Part shown: piece by piece, positions 35,308 through 43,648 of the stretch
Numbering within the stretch: position 1 is the first letter of the stretch
Layout: the number at the start of each line of letters is the position of its first letter
Origin: an uncultured Bacteroidales bacterium
Lineage (GTDB): Bacteria; Bacteroidota; Bacteroidia; Bacteroidales; Paludibacteraceae
Length of the DNA stretch: 50,596 bases
Assembly (NCBI GenBank): GCA_944321155.1
Contig: CALUKG010000008.1
Location: forward strand, 1-50,596
Direction of reading: 5' to 3'
Made by a program: the position numbers and the translations under genes
The notes under the pieces: generated by a model
What the model was told of the DNA's origin: nothing
Seen by the model: the letters and a program-made list of their open reading frames with translations, nothing else
Databases searched by the model: none

Positions 35308-36090
35308 TTAGCCTAGTGCAACGTCTAATATCATCATTAGTATAAAACCAACTCCGAATCCAAATGTGCCTACATTGGAATGGTTGCCCTCTGCTGATTC
35401 GGGGATAAGTTCTTCCACTACCACATAAAGCATAGAGCCTGCGGCAAAAGCTAATAGATAGGGTAGAGCGGGAGTGATATAGCTGGCTAACCAGATGGTA
35501 ATCAAACCTCCTAACGGTTCTACAATCCCAGAGAGAACACCGAGACCGAAGGCTCTTTTCCTACTGGCTCCTTCACTGCGCAAGGGCAAGGAAATAACTG
35601 CCCCTTCTGGGAAATTCTGTATAGCTATACCAATAGCCAATGCCAATGCACCGGCAATGTTCATGGAAAACTCTCCAGCCAATGCTCCTGCAAAGACAAC
35701 TCCAACGGCCATGCCTTCGGGAATGTTGTGCAGGGTAACGGCCAATACAAGCATAGCCCTTTTGCTCAAGTTGCTGCGTGGACCTTCTGGCGCCTGGCTA
35801 CCAAGATGTAAGTGTGGAATGAGCCTGTCCATAAGCCATAAAAACAACATTCCGCCTGCAACACCAATCGCAGAAGGAAGAAAGGCCATTTTGCCCATTT
35901 CTGCATTCATATCCATAGCGGGTATGATGAGTGACCATACACTGGCGGCCACCATTACGCCAGATGCGAAGCCTAACAAGCCTTTCTGCAAATATGGGTT
36001 CATGCGCTCAGCGGTTAAAAAAACGCATGCTGCCCCCGCCGCAGTTCCGAGAAAAGGGATAAGCAATCCCAATAATACAATGTCTGTCAT
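35308..36090 (-). CDS. ZIP-family divalent metal transporter
   Basis: A 260-residue inner-membrane protein with about eight helices. The paired metal-site helices are clear: VTLHNIPEGMAVG (TM4) and IAIQNFPEGAVISLPL (TM5), both with the H/N-x-P-E-G signature, and a late EELIPESAEG. A short His-rich HLHLGS loop lies between TM3 and TM4. ZIP proteins bring zinc or related metals into the cytoplasm; GufA/ZupT-like members are the closest in layout. The frame can be extended to a TTG at 36117, but the ATG at 36090 fits better. It is probably monocistronic. Confidence 0.9.
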   Translation of the reverse strand: MTDIVLLGLLIPFLGTAAGAACVFLTAERMNPYLQKGLLGFASGVMVAASVWSLIIPAMDMNAEMGKMAFLPSAIGVAGGMLFLWLMDRLIPHLHLGSQAPEGPRSNLSKRAMLVLAVTLHNIPEGMAVGVVFAGALAGEFSMNIAGALALAIGIAIQNFPEGAVISLPLRSEGASRKRAFGLGVLSGIVEPLGGLITIWLASYITPALPYLLAFAAGSMLYVVVEELIPESAEGNHSNVGTFGFGVGFILMMILDVALG

Positions 36091-36114
36091 TTGATAGCAA
36101 CAATGATTTTGCTG

Positions 36115-36143
36115 CAAAAATAAGCAGATTCGGCTTAATCAAA
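36115..36143 (-). promoter_or_regulatory. Candidate promoter of the ZIP gene
   Basis: The minus strand has TTTG (36143-36140), a 17-bp spacer and TATTTTTG (36122-36115). The spacer is somewhat short. It lies 25 bp before the start codon. Confidence 0.45.
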
Positions 36144-36216
36144 AATTTCGGGTATGTTTTTTATGCTTCTTTGGTGTTACTTCTTCTATAAGTCATTTAA
36201 TGGCAAGCATTAGTAG

Positions 36217-38040
36217 TTATGCTTTGGTGATATACATTTCACAGCGTTGGCAGTCAAAATGCAGTTGAAGGCGATTTTTCCCACTTACTAAATAAAGAGG
36301 CATATTGGGACGTATATCCTTTTGGGTGGGTTGTTTGGGGCAGATACCCATTTCATATCGGATGCAGTATTTGCAGCTCATTAATTTGGCATCTTTCACC
36401 GCTTGTTGTTCGAAAGCCGGTTGGATGCTTTGTGCGCCATGATGTATGTAGAATGCTTCAGCTGCTTTGTTGTATATATTGTTGGCATAATCCAATCTGC
36501 GTTGTGGAAAAACAGCGGGTAATTCTTTGTGCTCTTTCTTTTCCCTTCTGTCTTTTTGCAATTCATGTAATAACTGCTCTACGGCATCTCGTCTTGCTGC
36601 GTTGAGTGTGCCAGCAGGAATGAAAAAATTTTTGGCCTCTTCTGCAACGACCTCTATAGACTCAAAAGGAGTATCGCCAAGCTTGCTAAGCTGGGTGACA
36701 ATTGTGTTGGTCATTTGTTCTGGTTTTTGCGCTGCCGTTTTAGTAACAGGGATATCTACATTTGTACAGATGTTTCTGCTCAACTCTGCCAAAGATAATC
36801 TGAATCCGTTTTCAGTTGGGTTAAGCACCCATTTCACGGGCAGTTTCCTTTCGGCTGTTTTTTGTGCCAGTTGCTGTTCAAATTGTTGGTCAAAGTTCCG
36901 ATAAACGATGGTTCCCGGGGCTGCTTCAGGTAGGGGTGAGGTGGCTTGTATAGCCCCTTCTTTCAATGTGTTTATTCTGAAGCCAGTAAAACCCTCTTTT
37001 CCTACATAGCACAAACCATCACCGTTTTGCATGGTCTTGTCTGTTGCTAACCATAATTGTTTGCCTCGAATGTTTTTGATTCTTCCTATTGGTTCACCCA
37101 TGGATTTGGGCGTATCCCATTGTGCCATTGGCGTACGTTCATGTAGGAAATAGTCTGTGGCACCGCGATGGAAAGTTTTTTGAGGGTTGGGTTCAAAAAA
37201 GTGTATGGTTCTTCCGAATGAGGCTTGCTGATAGGGCTTGTCGCTTCCCAGAAGCAAATCCAATCGTTTCCGGTAATAAGAGACAATGTTTTTTACATAA
37301 TCCATATCTTTCAGCCTTCCTTCTATCTTCAGTGAACTTACGCCAGCATCCAACAGTTCCTTTAGATAGTCGGAACGGTCCATATCTTTCAATGACAACA
37401 AATGTTTTTGCCTTTGCCAAACATGTCCCTCTGTATCTATCAGGTCATAAGGCAAGCGGCATAATTGGGCACATGCCCCTCTGTTGGCGCTCCTGCCACA
37501 CAATGCTTGGCTCAGATAGCATTGACCACTGTAGCTTACACATAGTGCACCATGGACAAAAGCTTCTAATTCTACATCGGTTTGCTGCCGTATATTTCTT
37601 ATTGCTTCAATGCCTAATTCCCGTGCCAATACAACACGTGAGAAACCAACATCCTGTAAAAATTTCACACGTTCCGGTGTACGATTGTCTGCTTGTGTAG
37701 AGGCATGTAGGCGGATAGGGGGGAGGTCTAGGGATAATATGCCCATATCCTGAACTATTAGCGCATCGACTCCTGCTTCATAGAGTTGGTGAATCAGTCT
37801 TTCTGCTTCATTTAGTTCTTTGTCTGTCAATATGGTGTTAAGTGTTACCAATACCTTAGCACCATAGATATGTGCAAAGTTTGCCAACTTTTGAATATCT
37901 TCTATTGTGTTGCCAGCTGCTTGGCGTGCACCGAATTTGGGAGCACCAATATATACGGCATCTGCACCATGTTTGATGGCCTCAATGCCGATTTCTGCAT
38001 TTTTGGCGGGAGATAAGAGTTCTATGGCTTTTATTGTCAT
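36217..38040 (-). CDS. U32-family peptidase / RNA-hydroxylation-type protein
   Basis: A 607-residue protein of the U32 family. The N-terminal TIM-barrel-like domain starts IELLSPAKNAEIGIEAIKHGADAVYIG. The hallmark Cys block YSGQCYLSQALCGRSANRGACAQLCR lies near residues 170-195. A DUF3656-like middle region follows, and the C-terminus has CKYCIRYEMGICPKQ and CQRCEMY, a probable metal or cluster site. E. coli relatives (RlhA, YegQ/TrhP) act in hydroxylation of rRNA or tRNA, so RNA modification is as likely as proteolysis. Length matches the RlhA type. It stands alone between the ZIP gene and a lipoprotein gene. Confidence 0.88.
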   Translation of the reverse strand: MTIKAIELLSPAKNAEIGIEAIKHGADAVYIGAPKFGARQAAGNTIEDIQKLANFAHIYGAKVLVTLNTILTDKELNEAERLIHQLYEAGVDALIVQDMGILSLDLPPIRLHASTQADNRTPERVKFLQDVGFSRVVLARELGIEAIRNIRQQTDVELEAFVHGALCVSYSGQCYLSQALCGRSANRGACAQLCRLPYDLIDTEGHVWQRQKHLLSLKDMDRSDYLKELLDAGVSSLKIEGRLKDMDYVKNIVSYYRKRLDLLLGSDKPYQQASFGRTIHFFEPNPQKTFHRGATDYFLHERTPMAQWDTPKSMGEPIGRIKNIRGKQLWLATDKTMQNGDGLCYVGKEGFTGFRINTLKEGAIQATSPLPEAAPGTIVYRNFDQQFEQQLAQKTAERKLPVKWVLNPTENGFRLSLAELSRNICTNVDIPVTKTAAQKPEQMTNTIVTQLSKLGDTPFESIEVVAEEAKNFFIPAGTLNAARRDAVEQLLHELQKDRREKKEHKELPAVFPQRRLDYANNIYNKAAEAFYIHHGAQSIQPAFEQQAVKDAKLMSCKYCIRYEMGICPKQPTQKDIRPNMPLYLVSGKNRLQLHFDCQRCEMYITKA

Positions 38041-38113
38041 TCAATTCAGAAAATATATGATAATCAAATCTTTACATGGTATTTGAAAAACAAAGAGGTT
38101 CAATTTTGAGCAT

Positions 38114-38142
38114 AAAAAAACCGCGAATTTCGCGGTTTTTTT
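38114..38142. terminator. Rho-independent terminator after the lipoprotein gene
   Basis: AACCGCGAA (38119-38127) pairs with TTCGCGGTT, with a minimal loop, and has A- and T-runs on both sides. It lies 27 bp after the stop at 38169 on the minus strand. Confidence 0.85.
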
Positions 38143-38168
38143 ATATGTTTATCGTTAGATTGAATCAT

Positions 38169-39272
38169 TTATTTGCGAGCAAGTTTCACAACAGGAAACT
38201 CAATATTATTAATCAATGAAATATTTATCGTTTTGGCTGGCTTTGCAGCTATTTTCAAAGGAGCAGAATTAGATTCTTCTTTTTCAATATATTTTTGTGC
38301 AACAAATTCTCCAGAGAATTTACTTCCATTATAAGTTACCCAATCAGTTAATTTGATGTTGTAGGCATCACCCTCTCCTTGAGTGATCTCAACCGTTCCT
38401 GTTTGCGGGAATAGTATGTTACCCGTATAATATCCTTCAGTATCAAAAGGCTTGATAGTTGTAAAAGGAGGATAATATCCTTGTGAATAATAATCTTCAT
38501 AAATAGCATAATCTCCTATTTGTACAAAGTCTTCTGTTTCACTAGGCTTCATGTTCAAAGTAAATGTACCGGTTGGTTGGGTTTGAGCTGTTTTATTCGC
38601 CTCGCTTTGGAAAAACATAAAGAATTCTATGTGATATCTTTGTGAGAAGTCAAACATTTGGATACGACTTTGTGCTAAATATTTATCATCAGCAGCATAG
38701 AATTCATAATAAGCGGTGTCAGCTTTAAGGGTTACGTTAACTGGATTTTTGGGTTCTGATGCACCTGCATAATCAAACTTCTCTACAGTTACAGCTCCTT
38801 TATAATGAACAATCTCTTTTTCGCCATCAGACAAGGTGATATTCATGGTAATTTCCATTTCAGTATTATTACCTTTCACAACTACATTTCCACTGTCTAC
38901 TTGAACTTTAGTTTCGCCAATAAGTTTTGTTGCAGCTGCTTGGTCTGCTGCAGTTAGTTCATTGACTATGGTATATGTGCCTTCAGCTGGTGCTTTGAGA
39001 TTATTGGTGTTGTATGAGATTAGTGTAACAGAATATTGTTCATTATTGGCTTCATTCGTGAAAACAGCTGAGTATTGTTCAATATCTTTATACATGGATT
39101 GTCCACGGTAAGTCAAAACAGACATTCCTTCTAATTTGGCCTCTACTTGTGTTGGTGTTTTATCGACATCTCCACCATCATCAGGATTAGGTTCATTTTG
39201 AGGTTTACATGCATTGAAAGCCACTGCAACGATAGCTGCAAAAGCCATAGCAAAGAATTTCATTTTTTTCAT
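38169..39272 (-). CDS. Putative lipoprotein of unknown function
   Basis: A 367-residue exported protein. The signal segment MKKMKFFAMAFAAIVAVAFNAC gives a likely lipidated Cys22, followed by an acidic linker (KPQNEPNPDDGGDVDKTP). The rest is beta-rich, with two similar halves (for example EQYSVTLISYNTNNLKAPAEGTYTI and FMFFQSEANKTAQTQPTGTFTL). Both end in a 'G.Y/F.L' strand, as if a domain were duplicated. I do not recognise the family. A promoter (39313-39343) lies just upstream, inside the non-coding gap to the next lipoprotein gene. The frame is open upstream to 39410, but the ATG at 39272 opens the signal peptide. Confidence 0.72.
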   Translation of the reverse strand: MKKMKFFAMAFAAIVAVAFNACKPQNEPNPDDGGDVDKTPTQVEAKLEGMSVLTYRGQSMYKDIEQYSAVFTNEANNEQYSVTLISYNTNNLKAPAEGTYTIVNELTAADQAAATKLIGETKVQVDSGNVVVKGNNTEMEITMNITLSDGEKEIVHYKGAVTVEKFDYAGASEPKNPVNVTLKADTAYYEFYAADDKYLAQSRIQMFDFSQRYHIEFFMFFQSEANKTAQTQPTGTFTLNMKPSETEDFVQIGDYAIYEDYYSQGYYPPFTTIKPFDTEGYYTGNILFPQTGTVEITQGEGDAYNIKLTDWVTYNGSKFSGEFVAQKYIEKEESNSAPLKIAAKPAKTINISLINNIEFPVVKLARK

Positions 39273-39312
39273 ATTCGTTCTTAATTTAAGGGTTGATAAA
39301 TAAGTTCCGGGG

Positions 39313-39343
39313 CAAATGTAGCAATTATATTCGAACAAACAAA
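39313..39343 (-). promoter_or_regulatory. Promoter of the 367-residue lipoprotein gene
   Basis: The minus strand has TTTG (39343-39340), a 19-bp spacer and TACATTTG (39320-39313). The leader is about 35 nt. Confidence 0.6.
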
Positions 39344-39382
39344 TTTTTGCGACATTTTTTCTGCAAAAAAAATAAATGTGCT

Positions 39383-40042
39383 TTACAAGCGATTTTCTGC
39401 TATAAAACATATTTTTTGCTTGTTTTTTGTTGACTTATAGCTTGTTAGTTTTCTTGTTTGCTCTTGTTTTGCCCCCTCTGTTTTTGACATATTGAATTGA
39501 GGAAGTTTGCTATTGTATTGATTTTCAATTTGAGTGCCTTGTTGAGTTTGGAGTTTAAAGGCGATAAAAACGGAGTCATTTCTATACTTTACCTCCATTG
39601 TACCGCTTTTAATATAATCATAACTGATACCGGCGGAGCTGACATTAATTAATTGGGCACCACCAGGAATCCCACCGTAGGATTCTCCCCTCAAAATGCT
39701 TCCGGCTGTGTATTGATATAAAGTATCAACATTATAAATCCCTTCTGTTAGCAAACTGTCACTGCCTAAAGAGAATATATCGGTCATATATAGATTTTGT
39801 CCGGTTCCAACGTATTGCCCTGTGCTGTCGAGTCCTAGCCCTTCAGTGTAGAGATCAAGTTCGAATACATGAGTGTCAATACCTAGATAATCGTAATATG
39901 TGCCGTAATATACAGCATAACCCGTAGTAAAAGGTTGACGTAATGTGACGTTTTTGCTGGGTTCGTTTATTCCATTGTTACATGAATAAAGCAAAATGCC
40001 CGCAAGTAAACAGAAAATATATAGCCTAATTTGTTTGAACAT
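39383..40042 (-). CDS. Putative lipoprotein of unknown function
   Basis: A 219-residue exported protein. The signal segment MFKQIRLYIFCLLAGILLYSC ends at Cys21, then NNGINEPS. The body is beta-rich, with YGTYYDYLGIDTHVFELDLYTEGL and SGTMEVKYRNDSVFIAFKLQTQ. The same style of strands appears in the downstream 367-residue lipoprotein, so the two may be related. I do not recognise the family. The tail (KQEQTRKLTSYKSTKNKQKICF) is unusually basic. It lies 6 bp after the LolE/FtsX-like permease gene, probably in the same operon as cysS-rbfA-permease. Confidence 0.65.
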   Translation of the reverse strand: MFKQIRLYIFCLLAGILLYSCNNGINEPSKNVTLRQPFTTGYAVYYGTYYDYLGIDTHVFELDLYTEGLGLDSTGQYVGTGQNLYMTDIFSLGSDSLLTEGIYNVDTLYQYTAGSILRGESYGGIPGGAQLINVSSAGISYDYIKSGTMEVKYRNDSVFIAFKLQTQQGTQIENQYNSKLPQFNMSKTEGAKQEQTRKLTSYKSTKNKQKICFIAENRL

Positions 40043-40048
40043 ATCCGG

Positions 40049-41251
40049 TTAGGTTAATTTAATTTTCTTGCTAGGATACCATGCGGCAATAAAACCTAGC
40101 AATAATACGGTAAATAGTATAATGATAATATCCAAGGCTTTGACGGCTACAGGATATGCCTCAATTACATATCCACTTCCCATGCTGAGCCATCCGAAAT
40201 GTTCTTGGCTCAGGCATAGGACTAAGCCAACAATCAGTCCAATGATAGCTCCAAGCGATGATATGAGCCATCCTTCCACAAGAAAAATGCGTCTGACGAG
40301 CTTTTCCGTTGCACCCATGGCGCGTAAAATTTCTATGTCTTCTTTCTTTTCTATTATCAGCATGGAAAGTGAACCGATGATATTAAATGTGGCAATGAGG
40401 AGGATAAAGGACAAGATGAAAAAGGTCATCCATTTTTCAATGCTTACAATACGGAAAAAGTCAGCCTGCTGTTCATAACGGTCTTTTATGCTGTAGTTTT
40501 CTCCTACTATTTCTTGTATTTTACGTTTGGTTTCTTTTGTATTGGCTCCTGGAGCGAGCTTCAGTTCGACTGCAGTCGCTTGGTGTGGCGCATAATCAAA
40601 TAGTTCGCGTGCCAATGATAAAGAAACAAGTAAATAGTTATCATCATATTCACTTTGCTGTACGGAAAATATTCCACTAATGAAAACAGCTGCTTCATTG
40701 AAATTCCTGTCGGGGCGTAACAAATTGATTTGCTTGTTACGTTGTGGAGCATAGATACGTACGGGGTCAATAAAATGGGCATTGAAACCCATTTTATTGG
40801 CTAAACCAACACCAGCTACGCAACGTTCGAAAGCACCATCATATACCATGTATTCTCCATCAAACATGATGGAATCGATGGAAGTGAGCGCAGCGAAACA
40901 AGTATCAACTCCTTTAATCTTGGCTGGCTGTTGTTTGTTGGCAAAATGAACCAAGGCATTTTCTTCGATTGTTTCGGCAAATAATGCAATTTCAGGTAAC
41001 TTTTTTATGGCCGACACACTGTCTGTTTGTAAACTTTTGCCTTCTATGGCAGTAATACGTAGGTCTGGATCGAAGGCAGAGAACATGCTTTCAATTAATC
41101 CATTGAATCCATTGAGAACAGACAATATGCAGATGAGTGCAGCTGTTGCTACACATACACCTGCAGCAGAGATGCCAGATACAATATTGATAGCATTATG
41201 GCTTTTCTTGCTGAGCAGGTATCGTTTGGCTATGAAAAATGCCGTTTTCAT
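40049..41251 (-). CDS. FtsX/LolE-type ABC permease
   Basis: A 400-residue membrane protein of the MacB/LolCE permease class. One N-terminal helix (about 20-48, INIVSGISAAGVCVATAALICILSV) is followed by a large periplasmic domain (50-270) and three C-terminal helices with the FtsX signature (WMTFFILSFILLIATFNIIGSLSMLIIEKKEDIEILRAMGAT, then two more). LolCE moves lipoproteins out of the inner membrane to LolA. No ATPase (LolD) gene is adjacent. It lies 20 bp after rbfA and 6 bp before a lipoprotein gene. Confidence 0.85.
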   Translation of the reverse strand: MKTAFFIAKRYLLSKKSHNAINIVSGISAAGVCVATAALICILSVLNGFNGLIESMFSAFDPDLRITAIEGKSLQTDSVSAIKKLPEIALFAETIEENALVHFANKQQPAKIKGVDTCFAALTSIDSIMFDGEYMVYDGAFERCVAGVGLANKMGFNAHFIDPVRIYAPQRNKQINLLRPDRNFNEAAVFISGIFSVQQSEYDDNYLLVSLSLARELFDYAPHQATAVELKLAPGANTKETKRKIQEIVGENYSIKDRYEQQADFFRIVSIEKWMTFFILSFILLIATFNIIGSLSMLIIEKKEDIEILRAMGATEKLVRRIFLVEGWLISSLGAIIGLIVGLVLCLSQEHFGWLSMGSGYVIEAYPVAVKALDIIIILFTVLLLGFIAAWYPSKKIKLT

Positions 41252-41271
41252 CGGACGTTTGTTGCCGCAGA

Positions 41272-41607
41272 CTATTTTTTCAACAGATTGTCGATGTTTT
41301 CCAAATAATCAAGCGTCTTGTCATGATGGAAATTAAGTTCTGGAATAATGCGTAGTTGATGGCGTACGCGGTTACCCAACTCAAATCGTATTGTCTTGGC
41401 GTTGTCTTCAACTGCTTTCAGAATTTCTTTCGCCTTTCCATCGGGGAAAATACTTATATAAACATGTGCTATGCTTAGGTCGGGACTAATGCGAACCTCA
41501 CTAACGCTTATTAGAGTGCCCTGATGGCTTTTGGCAAATAAAAGGAAAATGTCGCCCAGTTCTTTTTGAAGCAGTCTGGCTATTTTTTGTTGTCTGGTTT
41601 GTTCCAT
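41272..41607 (-). CDS. rbfA: 30S ribosome-binding factor A
   Basis: A 111-residue KH-fold protein that binds 16S rRNA and helps late 30S maturation, notably in the cold. The helix TRQQKIARLLQKELGDIFLL, the strands LISVSEVRISPDLSIAHVYISIFP, and the C-terminal LRIIPELNFHHDKTLDYLENIDNLL are the usual blocks (R..P.L.F..D). Length is normal. It lies 30 bp after cysS and 20 bp before the permease gene, in one run. Confidence 0.93.
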   Translation of the reverse strand: MEQTRQQKIARLLQKELGDIFLLFAKSHQGTLISVSEVRISPDLSIAHVYISIFPDGKAKEILKAVEDNAKTIRFELGNRVRHQLRIIPELNFHHDKTLDYLENIDNLLKK

Positions 41608-41637
41608 GTGATGCTCGTGTTATGTTGAAGTAGCAGT

Positions 41638-43104
41638 TTATAAATTCCATTCGAATCCGTCTTTGGTATCTTTCACGGAGAAGCCAAGGGCTGTGAGTTC
41701 GTTTCTGATTTTATCGGATGTTGCCCAATCTTTGTTCTTTTTTGCTTCCAGACGGATGTTTAAAAGCAAATCAACAGCTTTCTGATAAGCATGTAAATTC
41801 TTGTTATCGCTTTCTGCTTTCATTTTCAGTCCCAGCAGGTCTTCTGTAAACACTTTCCATGTTTCTTGCAGCTCTTTCAGATCGTTTGCGCTAATTGTTG
41901 CTTTGCCGTCAGATATGGTGTTGATGGCCTTGGCGCTTTCAAATAGATGACTGATGACTATTGGCGAATTCAGATCATCGCTCATGGCTTCTTCACAACG
42001 TTGACGTAAACCAGTTGTGTCAATGCTTGAGTGCTCGCTTGCTTTTAGCTTTTGTAGGCGTTGATATGCTTCCTTTAACCGCTCAAAACCTTTTTCTGCG
42101 GCTTCCAGTGCTTCGTTGCTGAAGTCAATGGTACTGCGATAATGTGCTTGAAGCATGAAGAAACGTATGGTCATTGGGGCGAATGCTTGTTTGAGTAATG
42201 GGTGTGTCCCATTGAAGAACTCGTCCAAAGTAATGAAGTTTCCTAACGATTTGCCCATTTTTTGCCCATTGATGGTTAGCATATTGTTGTGCATCCAATA
42301 ATTTACCGATTCATGTCCCAATGCGGCTGTCGATTGTGCAATTTCGCATTCGTGATGTGGAAACATAAGGTCCATTCCTCCGCCATGGATATCGAAACGT
42401 TCACCTAAATATTTTGTTCCCATAGTAGAACATTCAAGGTGCCATCCGGGAAAACCGTCACTCCAAGGTGAATGCCAACGCATGATGTGTTCTGGCTGTG
42501 CCTTTTTCCATAAAGCGAAATCTATGCTGCGGTGTTTTTCTGACTTTCCATCCAGTTCACGGGTGGTTTCAAGCAGTTCTTCAATGTTTCTACCTGATAA
42601 TTTACCGTAATGATGCTGTTGGTTGTATTTCTCAACATCAAAATAGACAGAACCTTCGCTGATGTATGCATAACCGGCATCCAGGATGCGTTTTACAAAG
42701 TCTATTTGTTCTATAATATGGCCTGATGCGTGTGGCTCAATGCTGGGAGGAAGAACATTCAGTGCTTCCATTGCATGATGATAACGGTTCAGATAATATT
42801 GTACCACTTCCATTGGCTCAAGTTGTTCCAATCGGGCTTTCTTGGCGATTTTGTCTTCCCCGTCATCTGCGTCGTGCTCCAAGTGGCCCACGTCAGTAAT
42901 GTTTCTTACATAACGTACTTTGTAGCCTAGATATAGTAGATATCTGAATAGCAAGTCAAAAGTGATGGCTGGACGTGCGTGTCCCAAATGAGCGTCACCG
43001 TAAACAGTAGGACCGCAAACGTACATGCCTACATGTCCTTTGTGTATGGGCTTGAACTCTTCTTTCTTGCGAGTGAGTGTGTTGTAGATTATGAGTTTTT
43101 TCAT
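41638..43104 (-). CDS. cysS: Cysteinyl-tRNA synthetase
   Basis: A 488-residue class I aminoacyl-tRNA synthetase that charges tRNA-Cys. Zn-ligand Cys in YVCGPTVYG opens the Rossmann fold, with the HIGH-like signature [25 protein letters not shown] follows in the catalytic domain, and the KMSKS loop reads KMGKSLGNF. The DALR-type C-terminal helices end in [22 protein letters not shown]. Length is normal. It heads the run cysS-rbfA-permease-lipoprotein. A TATCTTTG box lies 24-31 bp upstream. Confidence 0.96.
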   Translation of the reverse strand: MKKLIIYNTLTRKKEEFKPIHKGHVGMYVCGPTVYGDAHLGHARPAITFDLLFRYLLYLGYKVRYVRNITDVGHLEHDADDGEDKIAKKARLEQLEPMEVVQYYLNRYHHAMEALNVLPPSIEPHASGHIIEQIDFVKRILDAGYAYISEGSVYFDVEKYNQQHHYGKLSGRNIEELLETTRELDGKSEKHRSIDFALWKKAQPEHIMRWHSPWSDGFPGWHLECSTMGTKYLGERFDIHGGGMDLMFPHHECEIAQSTAALGHESVNYWMHNNMLTINGQKMGKSLGNFITLDEFFNGTHPLLKQAFAPMTIRFFMLQAHYRSTIDFSNEALEAAEKGFERLKEAYQRLQKLKASEHSSIDTTGLRQRCEEAMSDDLNSPIVISHLFESAKAINTISDGKATISANDLKELQETWKVFTEDLLGLKMKAESDNKNLHAYQKAVDLLLNIRLEAKKNKDWATSDKIRNELTALGFSVKDTKDGFEWNL

Positions 43105-43648
43105 TGCTTTATTGTTTTATTAAAGGGCAAAGATAGAAAAAAATGTTTGTATAAGTGTTGTAGTTAATTTGTTAATGGGATTATGTTACTTTTTGTGTGT
43201 TTCTGTTCTGTTTTTATGTATGATGAAAATGGTTCTTTCGGGCTTTTTGGTATATTGTCGAATGAATTAAGTTAATAAAATCAAAATATTGGCACTAACT
43301 TGGTCTCTGTATTTGATTTTCGTATATCTTTACGTCCGAGATAATACGTTTTTTGCAGAAAATTTCTTTTGATTCGTGCAAAAAACATACATTGTGTCTG
43401 CAATTTGTGATATTTTGTTGTGTATATGCTGTTTGTTCTCTGTGTCTGTAGTATTAAACATAACATTTTGTTATTTTGGTTGTATTATGTTTTGTATTGT
43501 AAGGTATAAGATAAGTTGTAGCATTAGTGCTTTTTGATTGTTAGAAAGGTTCTTTTTGAGTTTCTTGTTTGAGAATACTGAGAATACAAAGATTTATATA
43601 TGATTTTTCTATTGTAGAAAATGGCATTAACCTTTAAATAATGTGCGT
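43105..43648. other. AT/TG-rich divergent intergenic region upstream of the giant gene
   Basis: About 540 bp with no plausible gene. The cysS -7 box is at one end. The strand leading to the giant gene is rich in T and G, with many TTTTG/TTGT runs. I find no full TTTG/TAnnTTTG promoter with correct spacing for the giant gene, nor a clear hairpin or direct repeat. Confidence 0.5.
43128..43135 (-). promoter_or_regulatory. Candidate -7 box of cysS
   Basis: The minus strand reads TATCTTTG (43135-43128), 24 bp before the start codon. No TTTG is seen at the expected distance. Confidence 0.4.
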